Part shown: positions 1 to 8,728 of the stretch, in pieces | Layout of the letters: each line of letters begins with the position of its first letter | Position numbering within the stretch: position 1 is the first letter of the stretch | Assembly (NCBI GenBank): GCA_947501565.1 | Contig: CANMWJ010000003.1 | Location: 248,001-312,000, forward strand | Direction of reading: 5' to 3' | Source: an uncultured Marinobacterium sp. | GTDB taxonomy: Bacteria; Pseudomonadota; Gammaproteobacteria; Pseudomonadales; Balneatricaceae | DNA: 64,000 bases | Translations under genes and position numbers: made by a program | Notes under the pieces: generated by a model | Databases searched by the model: none | What the model saw: only the letters and a program-made list of their open reading frames with translations | Told to the model about the DNA's origin: nothing

Positions 1-2363
1 GTATCCTCCAGATCGGTACGTTTACACAGCAGCCACTGCAGCATGAAAGTCGGCAACAGCTTGATCGTCAGCAGGGTACGCAGCCCTTCTGCTTTGCTGA
101 CACCCGCCTTGATATCTTCCATGTAGAGTACAGTGCGCCCTTCAAACAGCGGCTCCACATCGATACCGCGCGCCTGCAGCTTAGTGACAAACTGGTGTGC
201 AGTAACGATGGTTTTCACCTCCGCCTGCTCCAGCGCCGAGCGCATCGCTTCCAACGGCGCGGTGAAGTTGATATTCACTACGGTTTTACCTGCCATCAGC
301 GACGCCATATTGGCGATAGCTCCGCCGACGGTCGTTGGCATCAGCAGACCGATATTCTTACCGTCTGTTTTCTGAATACGGCTTGAGAAGATGGTGCATC
401 CGGTGAGCAATTTATGGTGCGACAACGGCTCGCCCTTCACCTCGGAGATCGCCCATTTGGTTGGGCTGCTCTTGGCGGTGCGGATAAACGCCTGCGGCAG
501 GGTTTCCATACCACGGGTATGTTTTTCCCAGGCGTGGATCGATAGCTCCAATACCTTTTTCTTTACCGTCTCCGCGTTGCTGCTGATCGGCAGCTGCTTA
601 CCGAATGCCACGATCACATCACGCTGTAGGCCATCGGCACGCAGGCTTTTCATACGTGAACTGGAGCGTGAGAAACGGCTACCCCAGAGGCCTCGCAGGT
701 AAAACGGAACGATCACACCGTTGGCGTCTTCACAGGCGCGCTCAAAACCTTTCTTGAACTCCGCCAGCTGGCCGGTGTGGCTGATCGAACCTTCCGGGAA
801 CAGGCACACCACCTTGCCCTCATTCAGCAGTTCGGTCACCTTGTTCAGCGCATTGCGGCTCATACCGCCGGAGATCGGGATCACACGGTAGATATCCAGG
901 AACCACTTCAGGAACCAGCGCTCGTAGATGCTACGGTGCATTACAAAATGGATATGACGTGGGCAAGCCATCTGGATGATCGCCCAGTCCAGCCAGCTGA
1001 TATGGTTACCCAGTAGCAACATGCCTTTGCCATCTTCGGCCAGGTTCTCGAAACCCAGTACTTCCAGTTTGTATTTGCGCTTCATCAGGCCCAGGACCAT
1101 TACACGCAGGAAACCTTCAGGCACCGAGCGTACCGCCAACACCACACCTACACCACCGATGACCGCCAGCATCCAGAGCAACCAGATGCCATCCACACCC
1201 ATGTAGGCACAAAGCACGGTGATCACCAGGAAACCGAACATCGCGAGGTTCTGGATAAAGTTGCTGCCCGCCAGTACACGTCCGGTCTCGTTTTCGTCCG
1301 CATGGAACTGAATCAGTGCGTTCAGCGGCACGTTCAGCAGCGCGCCAAACAGACCGATCATCAGGAAAGCACCACCCTGCAGTACCATGCTGTCGAGCTG
1401 CGGCAGCAGAATCAGGCCCACGGTGACACCGATCGCACCGAGTGGAATCAAACCGGTATTGATGTAGTGGCGCGAGAGACGCCCTGCCAGCATGGAACCG
1501 AGCATAATGCCGATACCCGCCAGCGCCATAACGCCCTGAATTACGAAGGTGTTGTGCTGATCCAGGTACTCCTCGGCAAAGGCCGGGAAAACCGCCAGCA
1601 TCACCTGGCTGATCGACCAGAACAGCGCCAGACCGATGATCGACAGCAGAATCGGACGGTGGCCGGACAGCAGGCTTAGGTTGCTCTTCAGAGTTTTACC
1701 GCTGCGATAAGCGGCCCAGTCAAACTTCGTTTGGATATCGGTATCCTGCGTACGCGGCAAACGGTACGCCATCAGCAGCTCCAGTACCGCGCCACCGACG
1801 AGCACCCAACCCAACGGCGCAACACGCAGCAGGCTCTCCTCCGGTGACATCTGCTCGGCGCCTTCCAGACGGATCTCGAACATCAGCGAAAATGCCACGA
1901 TACCGCTGAGGATGGCGATCATGGTGGTTGCCTGTACCCAACCGTTACCTTCACTGAGGTTATCGACGCCCAACAGCTCCTTGATGTAACCGTATTTCGC
2001 TGGCGAGTAGAACGCACTCTGCACCGCGAGGATAAAGGTCAGCGCAAATGCTGGTATAAACAGGCCCTGGTAGTAACAAGCGGTGATCAGCAACGTGATC
2101 GCCACCGCAGCCCAGGCGGACTTTCGCATCACTTCGTTCTTGGGGTATTTATCAGCAATAAAACCGCAGGGTGTGAATAACATGAAAAACGGCAGCAGGA
2201 TCAGGCCGTTAACCACGGCGGTCAGCAGGATCTGCACCTCGCCGTCGTACGCTTTGAACAGGGTGTTCTGAATGATGATCTTATGGCCGAGATCGACAAA
2301 GGCGTTGATAAACGCCATACCGATGAAGGCGATGAAGCCTTTAACGCTTAGTAAGCCTTTCAT
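1..2363 (-). CDS. Fused lysophospholipid transporter / acyltransferase / acyl-ligase (Aas-like), 3' end cut off by the window
   Basis: Translating the minus strand from the ATG at 2363 gives at least 787 codons that run off the window edge. The first ~430 residues are a hydrophobic MFS-type half resembling LplT. A PlsC-type acyltransferase follows, with the HX4D motif NHISWLD near residue 455 and the FPEGS motif near residue 525. From about residue 660 an AMP-binding acyl-ligase domain begins, including LLMPTTVGGA. E. coli splits these activities between LplT and Aas, which import lysophospholipids and reacylate them at the inner membrane. Here they are one polypeptide, a fusion known in other proteobacteria. 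The start ATG overlaps the stop of the upstream tetR gene (ATGA), so the two are probably co-transcribed. The ligase catalytic core lies outside the window, so its integrity cannot be judged. Confidence 0.9.
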   Translation of the reverse strand, partial: MKGLLSVKGFIAFIGMAFINAFVDLGHKIIIQNTLFKAYDGEVQILLTAVVNGLILLPFFMLFTPCGFIADKYPKNEVMRKSAWAAVAITLLITACYYQGLFIPAFALTFILAVQSAFYSPAKYGYIKELLGVDNLSEGNGWVQATTMIAILSGIVAFSLMFEIRLEGAEQMSPEESLLRVAPLGWVLVGGAVLELLMAYRLPRTQDTDIQTKFDWAAYRSGKTLKSNLSLLSGHRPILLSIIGLALFWSISQVMLAVFPAFAEEYLDQHNTFVIQGVMALAGIGIMLGSMLAGRLSRHYINTGLIPLGAIGVTVGLILLPQLDSMVLQGGAFLMIGLFGALLNVPLNALIQFHADENETGRVLAGSNFIQNLAMFGFLVITVLCAYMGVDGIWLLWMLAVIGGVGVVLAVRSVPEGFLRVMVLGLMKRKYKLEVLGFENLAEDGKGMLLLGNHISWLDWAIIQMACPRHIHFVMHRSIYERWFLKWFLDIYRVIPISGGMSRNALNKVTELLNEGKVVCLFPEGSISHTGQLAEFKKGFERACEDANGVIVPFYLRGLWGSRFSRSSSRMKSLRADGLQRDVIVAFGKQLPISSNAETVKKKVLELSIHAWEKHTRGMETLPQAFIRTAKSSPTKWAISEVKGEPLSHHKLLTGCTIFSSRIQKTDGKNIGLLMPTTVGGAIANMASLMAGKTVVNINFTAPLEAMRSALEQAEVKTIVTAHQFVTKLQARGIDVEPLFEGRTVLYMEDIKAGVSKAEGLRTLLTIKLLPTFMLQWLLCKRTDLED

Positions 2364-2995
2364 AGCTGCTCTCCCTGCAACGCATTTACAGCTTGCTTAG
2401 TGCCTGACCACCCCGTCATGTAACGGTCGATCAGGCTTTCGCACATCAGCTCCGGTCCGGCATCCGCCCCCAGGTACAACTTGTCGCGCAGTTTCAGCAT
2501 GGTGATTCCGTGTACTCCACTCCACAGCGTACGGGCTGCCAGGGTGATCTCTTCATCGCTTTCATCAGTTTTCAGTTCACGCAGGGTCTGCTCAATCCGG
2601 CTGAACAGGTCGGCGATGGCGGCGTGCAACCATTCCGGCGCATCCAGATCCTCTGGCGAACGATGCTCGTAGAGCAACGCCCAGCGGTGCGGCCACTGCT
2701 GAGCATAGTTGAGGTAGGCCTGTGCGTAACATTTCAGCCGTAACTGAGCAGGCTGGTCTACTGCAGCCTCATCCAGGGCCAGCTTTAATCCTTGCAGCGT
2801 CCGGGCGTTGATCTGCCAGCAGAGGTCATCCAGGTTTTTGAAGATCAGATAAAGGGAGCCCACGCTGTAGCCAATGGCAGTGGCGACTTTACGGGTGCTG
2901 AGCGCCGCGCCGCCCTGCTCATCCAACAACTGTTCTGCAGCGCTTAGCGCCATTGCCTGAAGTTCTTCGCGGGAGTGATCGTTACGTCTGGCCAT
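2360..2995 (-). CDS. TetR/AcrR-family transcriptional regulator
   Basis: 211 residues. The N-terminal ~50 residues form a TetR helix-turn-helix, with the recognition part around STRKVATAIGYSVGSLYLIF. The C-terminal helical ligand domain looks like the WHG/TetR_C_13 type. The gene ends in a 4-bp ATGA overlap with the Aas-like fusion gene, so it very likely regulates both itself and lysophospholipid recycling. Two matching palindromes lie upstream of its start, inside and just after a good promoter, which supports autorepression. The inducer is not known; a fatty-acid or lysolipid derivative is a guess from context. Confidence 0.9.
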   Translation of the reverse strand: MARRNDHSREELQAMALSAAEQLLDEQGGAALSTRKVATAIGYSVGSLYLIFKNLDDLCWQINARTLQGLKLALDEAAVDQPAQLRLKCYAQAYLNYAQQWPHRWALLYEHRSPEDLDAPEWLHAAIADLFSRIEQTLRELKTDESDEEITLAARTLWSGVHGITMLKLRDKLYLGADAGPELMCESLIDRYMTGWSGTKQAVNALQGEQL

Positions 2996-3026
2996 AGCTT
3001 ATTCCTTGTCCGGCACGAGCGCCTAA

Positions 3027-3083
3027 TGAACACCGTTCAGTTAAGATAAGATGCAATATAGTGAACACTGTTCAGAATGTAAA
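3027..3083 (-). promoter_or_regulatory. Promoter and two TetR-type operators for the tetR / acyltransferase operon
   Basis: On the minus strand, TTTACA (3078-3083) and TATATT (3055-3060) are spaced by exactly 17 bp. The spacer holds the palindrome TGAACACTGTTCA (plus-strand reading, 3062-3074). A second near-identical copy, TGAACACCGTTCA, lies at 3027-3039, 35 bp away, around or just after the start of transcription. Binding at either would block RNA polymerase, as expected for autorepression. Confidence 0.75.
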
Positions 3084-3252
3084 TAGCTAAGTGCACACTG
3101 CGGATCTATCAAAATGGCATAAATAACCAAATAAACGCATAAAAAGAATCCTTATAGCGTATTGAAATAAGTGAATTTAGTGGTCAATATTTGAATAGCC
3201 ACTAATTTTGTGGGAAAAAGGGTTATCTGATGTATTCGAGCGGAGAATAACA

Positions 3253-4368
3253 ATGATAAGTTCGATTAGGTTGTTTGCGTGCAGCGCAGCAATGACACTG
3301 TGCGCATCACACGCTCAGGCGATGAGTGTGACTTTTGTAAATCCCGGCAAACAAGGCGAGCGGTTCTGGGATATGGTCACCGAAACCATGCAGGCCGCTG
3401 CCGATGATTTCGATATTGAGCTGGAAGTGGTGTATGCACAACGCAACCGCGTACGGATGGCGGAGCTCGGAGTTGAGGTCACCCAGCGTGAGACACCACC
3501 TGACTATCTGGTACTCGTGAACGAGGAACAGGCAGCAGAGCGCATCCTGCTCAGCGCCAATCAACGTAACATCCGCACCCTGATGCTGCTCAACGACTTC
3601 CTGCCGGAGCAACGCCAGCGCGTAGGTCAGCCTGGGGATCAAGGCTCCAAGCTTCTGGGTGCGATCACCCCCGATAACTTTGGTGCGGGCAAACGCATGA
3701 TGAACGCCCTGTTCAAATGCGCAGACGCGAAATATGCCCCGCCCCACCATATACTGGCGATCGGCGGAGACCAACTGACCCCTGCCTCGATTGATCGCAA
3801 CAACGGCGCCGTCGCTGCACTTAAATCTGCCGAAGCCAACACGCAACTTGACCGATTCCTGTTCGCCAACTGGAACCAGAAAGAAGCGCAGAATCTCACC
3901 CAACGTTACCTAAGCTGGGCGGAGCGCAATAATATCCAGCCTGCTGCCATCTGGGCGGCCAATGATCCCATCGCTTTCGGTGCCCGTGAAGCACTCAAAC
4001 AACAGGGTCTGAAACCGGGTAAAGACGTCTGCCTCGTAGGCCTGAACTGGTCTGCACAGGGACTGAAATTGGTACAGAGCGGCGAGATGCTGCTGACCGA
4101 CGGCGGCCACTTTCTGGCGGGAGCCTGGTCGATGGTGCTGCTGAACGATTACAACGCACGCCTGCAACGTGATGAGCGTTCGCCGGTCGGGCCGGTGCGC
4201 TTCCAGATGCAAAGCATCGACAAGACAAACATAGAACGCTATCTCTCTAAACTGGGTGACGAAAACTGGGGTAAGATCGACTTTACCCAATTTTCCCGCG
4301 TCGACCAGAGCGGTTACAGCGACTATGACTTCTCGCTTGACCACGTACTTAACGCTATCGATCGCTAA
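3253..4368 (+). CDS. Periplasmic solute-binding protein (LacI/ribose-binding type)
   Basis: 371 residues from the ATG at 3253, chosen because GGAG lies about 7 bp upstream and a Sec signal peptide follows directly, ending near SHAQA. An upstream GTG in frame would bury the signal sequence. The fold looks like the Peripla_BP_4 class: a start resembling VTFVNPGKQGERFWDMV, an ATPDNF-like segment (AITPDNFGAGKRM) and IWAANDPIAFGAREAL in the second lobe. No ABC permease or ATPase is nearby. Instead a membrane GGDEF-EAL protein starts 15 bp after the stop, so the protein probably acts as a ligand sensor that docks on that partner, as LuxP does on LuxQ. The ligand cannot be read from the sequence. 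Confidence 0.8.
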   Translation: MISSIRLFACSAAMTLCASHAQAMSVTFVNPGKQGERFWDMVTETMQAAADDFDIELEVVYAQRNRVRMAELGVEVTQRETPPDYLVLVNEEQAAERILLSANQRNIRTLMLLNDFLPEQRQRVGQPGDQGSKLLGAITPDNFGAGKRMMNALFKCADAKYAPPHHILAIGGDQLTPASIDRNNGAVAALKSAEANTQLDRFLFANWNQKEAQNLTQRYLSWAERNNIQPAAIWAANDPIAFGAREALKQQGLKPGKDVCLVGLNWSAQGLKLVQSGEMLLTDGGHFLAGAWSMVLLNDYNARLQRDERSPVGPVRFQMQSIDKTNIERYLSKLGDENWGKIDFTQFSRVDQSGYSDYDFSLDHVLNAIDR

Positions 4369-4383
4369 TCTTCAGGGTATTTG

Positions 4384-6789
4384 ATGTTCCGTCGGTTTAA
4401 GTCGTTACGCGCAAAACTGATACTGGGCCTGTTACCAGCGCTCCTGATCGCCCTGCTTTTGTCCTTTATGTTCTCCGCACAGCGGGCCAACGAACAGTTT
4501 CAGGTACGCCTGGCCGAGAAAAAAGAGAGCCTTAAACACTACCCTGCCGTGCTGGTAGAGCCTGTCTGGAACTTCAATACCCAGACAATTGAAGGCGTGG
4601 CCCGTGCGATGATGAGTGATCCCGATATCCTGCATGTGCAGATCAGGGATGAGGGCAACAACCTGGTCCATGAGGAAAGCTCCGCACTTTTTGATACGGC
4701 GACCGATGTCTTTATCGTCGAAGAACCCCTGATCTATCACAACGCCCACATCACACAGCGTGCCGGTACGCTGAAAGTCGTGGTCGGCAACAGTTCGCTG
4801 CTTGCAGAACAGCAACACTTTATACGCGATATGCTGCAGGCACTGGCGCTGACAGTGGTAACCCTGCTGCTAGCAGTCTCAGCTTTGTACTCAAAACTGC
4901 TGGATAAACCGATACGCTCACTCAGCAGCGCCATCAACAGCAGCCGCGGCAGGATGGTTTTCGCCAAGGCCGAGCATAGCTCCTCCGACGAACTGGGGGA
5001 GATCGCCACTGCGTTCAACAAGATGCAGCACACGATCGAGAAACATCATACCGAGCTGGCAAACAGCGAACGTCACCTGCGCACCCTCTATCACTCCACC
5101 CCCTCTCTGCTGTTCAGCTTCGACCGCAGCGGTACCATTCAGGATGCCAGTGATTACTTTCTCGACTATCTGGGCTTCAGCCGCAAAACGATAACCGGGG
5201 CGAAGCTCAGCATTCTGCAACCCCACCTGGACGATAACGGGCAGACGGAACAACTGGTACAACAGCTTTGGTCCGACGGCAATATTGCGAATTACCCACT
5301 GGAGATCCGCAACGCTGCCAATGTTGCGATGGAGGTCAGAATCGATGCGACCCTGAGCGCCAGCGACACCTACCTGGGGGCATTGGCGGTAATCACCGAC
5401 ATCACCAGCCTCAATCAGGCACATCGGGAACTGGACCGTCAGGCCAACGTCGACATGCTCTCAGGACTGCCCAATCGCAATCAGTTCCAGAGTTATCTCG
5501 AACAACTGGTCAGCAGTCGCTCGGAAACGCAAAACCCGTTTGCGCTGATGTTTATCGACCTGGACCGCTTCAAAACGGTTAACGACACCTTTGGGCATCA
5601 TGTGGGCGACGAACTGATCCGGGCGGCGGGCAAACGTATCGCTAAGCAGCTCAGAACCAGCGACAAAGTGGCACGTCTGGGCGGTGACGAGTTTGCCATC
5701 GTTCTGGAAGAGATCGAATGTACAACTGAAGCGGAAACCATTGCCCAACGCATCCTCGCGACGCTAGAGGAGAGCTTTCACCTCAGCGATTGCAGCATCT
5801 ACGCTTCAGCCTCCATCGGCATCGCCTGTTATCCTGCAGATGCAGACACCCCCGCCAGCCTGCTACAGAATGCAGATATCGCTATGTACCGGGCCAAGGA
5901 GGACGGACGCTCCCGCTACGCCATGTACTCTCCAGAGCACAACGCCGAAGCCCGCCAACGAGCCAGAATCGAAGAGCTGCTGCGCACTGCGATCGAAGAA
6001 AGCCGGTTGGAGCTGCACTACCAACCGATCGTTAATATGAAGAAGGGCTTTATCTCCGGGGCGGAGGTCCTGCTCAGATTGCGTGATGGCGAAGAGATCA
6101 TTTCGCCCTTTCACTTCATTCCAGTCGCTGAGGAAACCGGCCTGATTGTTCCGATCGGTGCCTGGTGTATGGAGCAGGCCTGCGCGCAGCTCGCACACTG
6201 GCGCAATGTGATATCACCCGACTTCTATCTCTCGGTTAACGTCTCTACCCGCCAGTTCCAGTCGGAGCAGCTGTTCGAGACGGTCGCCTCCGCGATTAAA
6301 CGCCATGAGATCCCTGCCGATCGCCTGCTGATCGAAATTACCGAAAGCCTGCTGCTGCACGATAACCAGAACAACCAGCGGGTGATTGCTCAGTTGGACG
6401 AACTTGGCTGCCAGATCGCCATTGATGACTTCGGCACCGGTTACTCGGCGCTGAGTTACCTGATGCGCTTCCCTCTCGACATCCTGAAGATCGATCGCTC
6501 TTTCATCTCACAGTGTGGCGATGAGGCAAACAGTCGCCACCGTGCGCTGGTCGAAGCGATCATCCTGATGAGCCAGGGTATGAAGCTGAAAGTGATTACC
6601 GAAGGGATCGAAACCCGCGAGCAGATGGAGTTTGTGCTGGCACAAGGAGGGCAATATGCACAGGGATATCTCTTCGCCAAACCGATGACTGCTGCAGCAC
6701 TTGAAACGCAGTGGCATCAGCTCAGCGAAGAGGTACACAAGAAGTGTGTACCGCAGACACACTCCCTGCTGACAGAAACTCTGGATTAA
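4384..6789 (+). CDS. Membrane sensor with HAMP, PAS, GGDEF and EAL domains (c-di-GMP turnover)
   Basis: About 801 residues from the ATG at 4384; a TTG directly before it is less likely. Order: a TM helix (about 12-30), a periplasmic sensor of ~115 residues, a second TM helix near 150, HAMP, a PAS domain (about 230-345), GGDEF and EAL. The cyclase motif GGDEF is intact (RLGGDEFA). The EAL signature reads EVL, but the other phosphodiesterase residues are present: NVS, EITES, DDFGTGYS and LKID. Both activities are therefore possible. The upstream binding-protein gene likely supplies the extracytoplasmic signal. The stop codon overlaps the stop of the convergent trmA. Confidence 0.9.
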   Translation: MFRRFKSLRAKLILGLLPALLIALLLSFMFSAQRANEQFQVRLAEKKESLKHYPAVLVEPVWNFNTQTIEGVARAMMSDPDILHVQIRDEGNNLVHEESSALFDTATDVFIVEEPLIYHNAHITQRAGTLKVVVGNSSLLAEQQHFIRDMLQALALTVVTLLLAVSALYSKLLDKPIRSLSSAINSSRGRMVFAKAEHSSSDELGEIATAFNKMQHTIEKHHTELANSERHLRTLYHSTPSLLFSFDRSGTIQDASDYFLDYLGFSRKTITGAKLSILQPHLDDNGQTEQLVQQLWSDGNIANYPLEIRNAANVAMEVRIDATLSASDTYLGALAVITDITSLNQAHRELDRQANVDMLSGLPNRNQFQSYLEQLVSSRSETQNPFALMFIDLDRFKTVNDTFGHHVGDELIRAAGKRIAKQLRTSDKVARLGGDEFAIVLEEIECTTEAETIAQRILATLEESFHLSDCSIYASASIGIACYPADADTPASLLQNADIAMYRAKEDGRSRYAMYSPEHNAEARQRARIEELLRTAIEESRLELHYQPIVNMKKGFISGAEVLLRLRDGEEIISPFHFIPVAEETGLIVPIGAWCMEQACAQLAHWRNVISPDFYLSVNVSTRQFQSEQLFETVASAIKRHEIPADRLLIEITESLLLHDNQNNQRVIAQLDELGCQIAIDDFGTGYSALSYLMRFPLDILKIDRSFISQCGDEANSRHRALVEAIILMSQGMKLKVITEGIETREQMEFVLAQGGQYAQGYLFAKPMTAAALETQWHQLSEEVHKKCVPQTHSLLTETLD

Positions 6790-7874
6790 ATGCGGGTCAG
6801 GTAGACGCCACACTCCAGGTGGTGGGTGTACGGGAACTGATCGAAGATCGCGAAACGCTCTATCTTATGGGTCTCGGTGATCACCTTCAGGTTATCCTTC
6901 AGGGTCTCCGGGTTGCAGGAGATATAGATGATGTTATTGTACTCCTGCACCTGCTTCACGGTGTCATCATCCAGACCGGCACGTGGCGGGTCCACCAGCA
7001 CGGTGGTGAAGTCGCAGCTTTCCAGATCCAGATCTTTGGTGCGACGTTTCTGTACCTGACCGCTCAGTACCTGCGAGAACTCTTCAGAGCTGATTCGCAC
7101 TACATCCACGTTATCGATGTTGTTCGCTTCGATGTTGTACTGCGCCGCATAGACTGAGGTTTTGGAGATCTCGGTCGCTACCACGCGACGGAAGTTCTGC
7201 GCCAGCGGCAACGTGAAGTTACCGTTACCGCAGTACAGTTCCACCATATCGCCACCAGCATTCTGGCTGGCATCCAGCGCCCACTGGATCATGGAGCGGC
7301 AGACTTCACCATTCGGCTGGCTGAAGGCGTTTTCTACCTGCTTGTAGATGTACTCGCGACCGTTGATATCCATCTTCTCGATGACGAAATCCTGATCCAG
7401 CACCACCTTTTTCTTGCGGGAGCGACCCACGATATTGATGCCGAACTTCTCCTTCAGCTTGCGTGCTTCCTCCTCCCACACCTCATCGATCGGACGGTGG
7501 TAGAGCAGGCTCACCAGCACTTCACCGCTCAGGGTGCTGAGGAAATCCACCTGAAACAGACGACGACGCAGCGCTTCAATGCCACGGATCTCATCCAGCA
7601 TGGTGAACATCAGGTTGTGGATCGTTTCCGATACCATCGGACAGCTGGTCAGCTTGGTATGCTGATGTTTGCTGCCCGGCACAAACATGATGTAGTCGAG
7701 GTCATCACCGTCGTGCCAGGTGCGAAACTCGGCACGCAGACGGTAGTGCTCTTTCGGCGACTCAAACACGTCGATCTCCGGCAGTGCAAACGCCGAGAAC
7801 TCGTTCTCAACCCAGGCTTTTTTCTCTGCCAGCAGTTCGTCGTACTTTTCCGGTTCCACCTTGGGAATCGCCAT
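6786..7874 (-). CDS. trmA: tRNA (uracil-5-)-methyltransferase TrmA
   Basis: 362 residues, the usual TrmA length. The enzyme uses S-adenosylmethionine to make m5U54 in the T loop of tRNAs. Visible features: an N-terminal segment typical of TrmA (FRTWHDGDDLDYIMF), the SAM motif VELYCGNGNFTLPLA near residue 215, LVDPPRAGLDD near 295 with the motif Asp, the nucleophile Cys in YISCNPETL, and the terminal HHLECGVYL with the general-base Glu. The gene ends tail to tail with the GGDEF-EAL gene, sharing bases of the two stop codons. Confidence 0.97.
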   Translation of the reverse strand: MAIPKVEPEKYDELLAEKKAWVENEFSAFALPEIDVFESPKEHYRLRAEFRTWHDGDDLDYIMFVPGSKHQHTKLTSCPMVSETIHNLMFTMLDEIRGIEALRRRLFQVDFLSTLSGEVLVSLLYHRPIDEVWEEEARKLKEKFGINIVGRSRKKKVVLDQDFVIEKMDINGREYIYKQVENAFSQPNGEVCRSMIQWALDASQNAGGDMVELYCGNGNFTLPLAQNFRRVVATEISKTSVYAAQYNIEANNIDNVDVVRISSEEFSQVLSGQVQKRRTKDLDLESCDFTTVLVDPPRAGLDDDTVKQVQEYNNIIYISCNPETLKDNLKVITETHKIERFAIFDQFPYTHHLECGVYLTRI

Positions 7875-8056
7875 CGCTACCTCACCTGTTCGTGCATATT
7901 TCTGAAAGACGCGCGATTCTACCAGTCACGGGGGTTACGGAATAGCCGGTAAAGATGAAAATCCCTTATACATTGTTCATCACAGGACCATGCACGGAGC
8001 AGTTTTCTGCGCTCTACTTGGAATTCAGACTTTTATCCTATCGCCCTGACGGTCGA

Positions 8057-8331
8057 GATAAGGGGTGCCGCTGCGCTCCCCTTATCAATCCCCAGCAGCC
8101 CTCCCGTTTGGTTGGCTACGCCAACTTCCCTGCGCGTTTCAATTTTTCGTGAGGCTGCGGAACTCGGTCGCTTCGCGCCCTCAAACAGTCCTCGCCTTAA
8201 GTCACGAAAAATCTGTAATGCTCGGCTGCACAGAAGGGACAACCTGCGTGCCAAGCTGAGGCTTCCGACGCCAAACTCAGAAACAAGCTTGGCAGGGAAT
8301 TTATCCCCCCTACGCCGCCGAGCATTGCAGA
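8057..8331. repeat. Hairpin-rich extragenic repetitive segment
   Basis: The gap between trmA and metG (about 850 bp) has no believable gene. This part is a chain of inverted repeats: GATAAGGGG/CCCCTTATC (8057-8065 with 8078-8086), GTTGGC-TAC-GCCAAC (8111-8125), a GAGGCTG/CAGTCCTC pair, and a 15-bp inverted repeat with one mismatch at 8212-8226 and 8317-8331 enclosing about 90 bp. This density suggests a non-autonomous repeat of MITE or REP-mosaic kind. No transposase is present. Copy number elsewhere cannot be tested from this window. Confidence 0.5.
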
Positions 8332-8333
8332 CC

Positions 8334-8422
8334 TGTAGGTTGGCCAACGCCCCAGCGTTGCCCAACAATATTGGCAATTAACACGGATGTTGAACATCGC
8401 TGCGCGATGGACAACCTACGCA
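8334..8422. repeat. Pair of inverted REP-like palindromes
   Basis: Two related units face each other. Unit A (8334-8367) starts TGTAGGTTGG and contains CAACGC-CCCA-GCGTTG. Unit B (8388-8422), read on the minus strand, starts GTAGGTTGTCC and contains CATCGC-GC-GCGATG-like pairing. The shared GTAGGTTG head and the head-out arrangement are typical of REP/BIME elements of gammaproteobacteria. From 8423 to 8680 nothing further is apparent. Confidence 0.55.
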
Positions 8423-8680
8423 ATAGGCCAGCATTCAATTCACTGCCTAATCACCTTTATTGAAAACACCTAAGTCAAAAGTGGCGGCAAGTAGTGGGGC
8501 TGTGGAGCGGGCCGCGTAGACGGATCATTAAGGGAGGCTGCAGCCGCTCTCCCCGTGACACTCAAGAGGGTGTGTCGTGCTACTGGAGACCGAGCATCGT
8601 CCACTTCCTAAACAAAGAAACTTATATATTTCCTCCAGCGCCCCGCTATCTGTTCATAAACTGTTGTAAACAGCGTAAAA

Positions 8681-8708
8681 TTGCCCGCTTTCATGCGAAT
8701 CATATTCT
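8681..8708 (+). promoter_or_regulatory. Possible metG promoter
   Basis: TTGCCC at 8681-8686 and TATTCT at 8703-8708 are separated by 16 bp. Transcription would begin about 14 nt before the metG ATG, leaving a very short leader without a clear Shine-Dalgarno sequence. This rests on a hexamer match only. Confidence 0.35.
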
Positions 8709-8728
8709 CAGGTTGAAAAACACCCACC

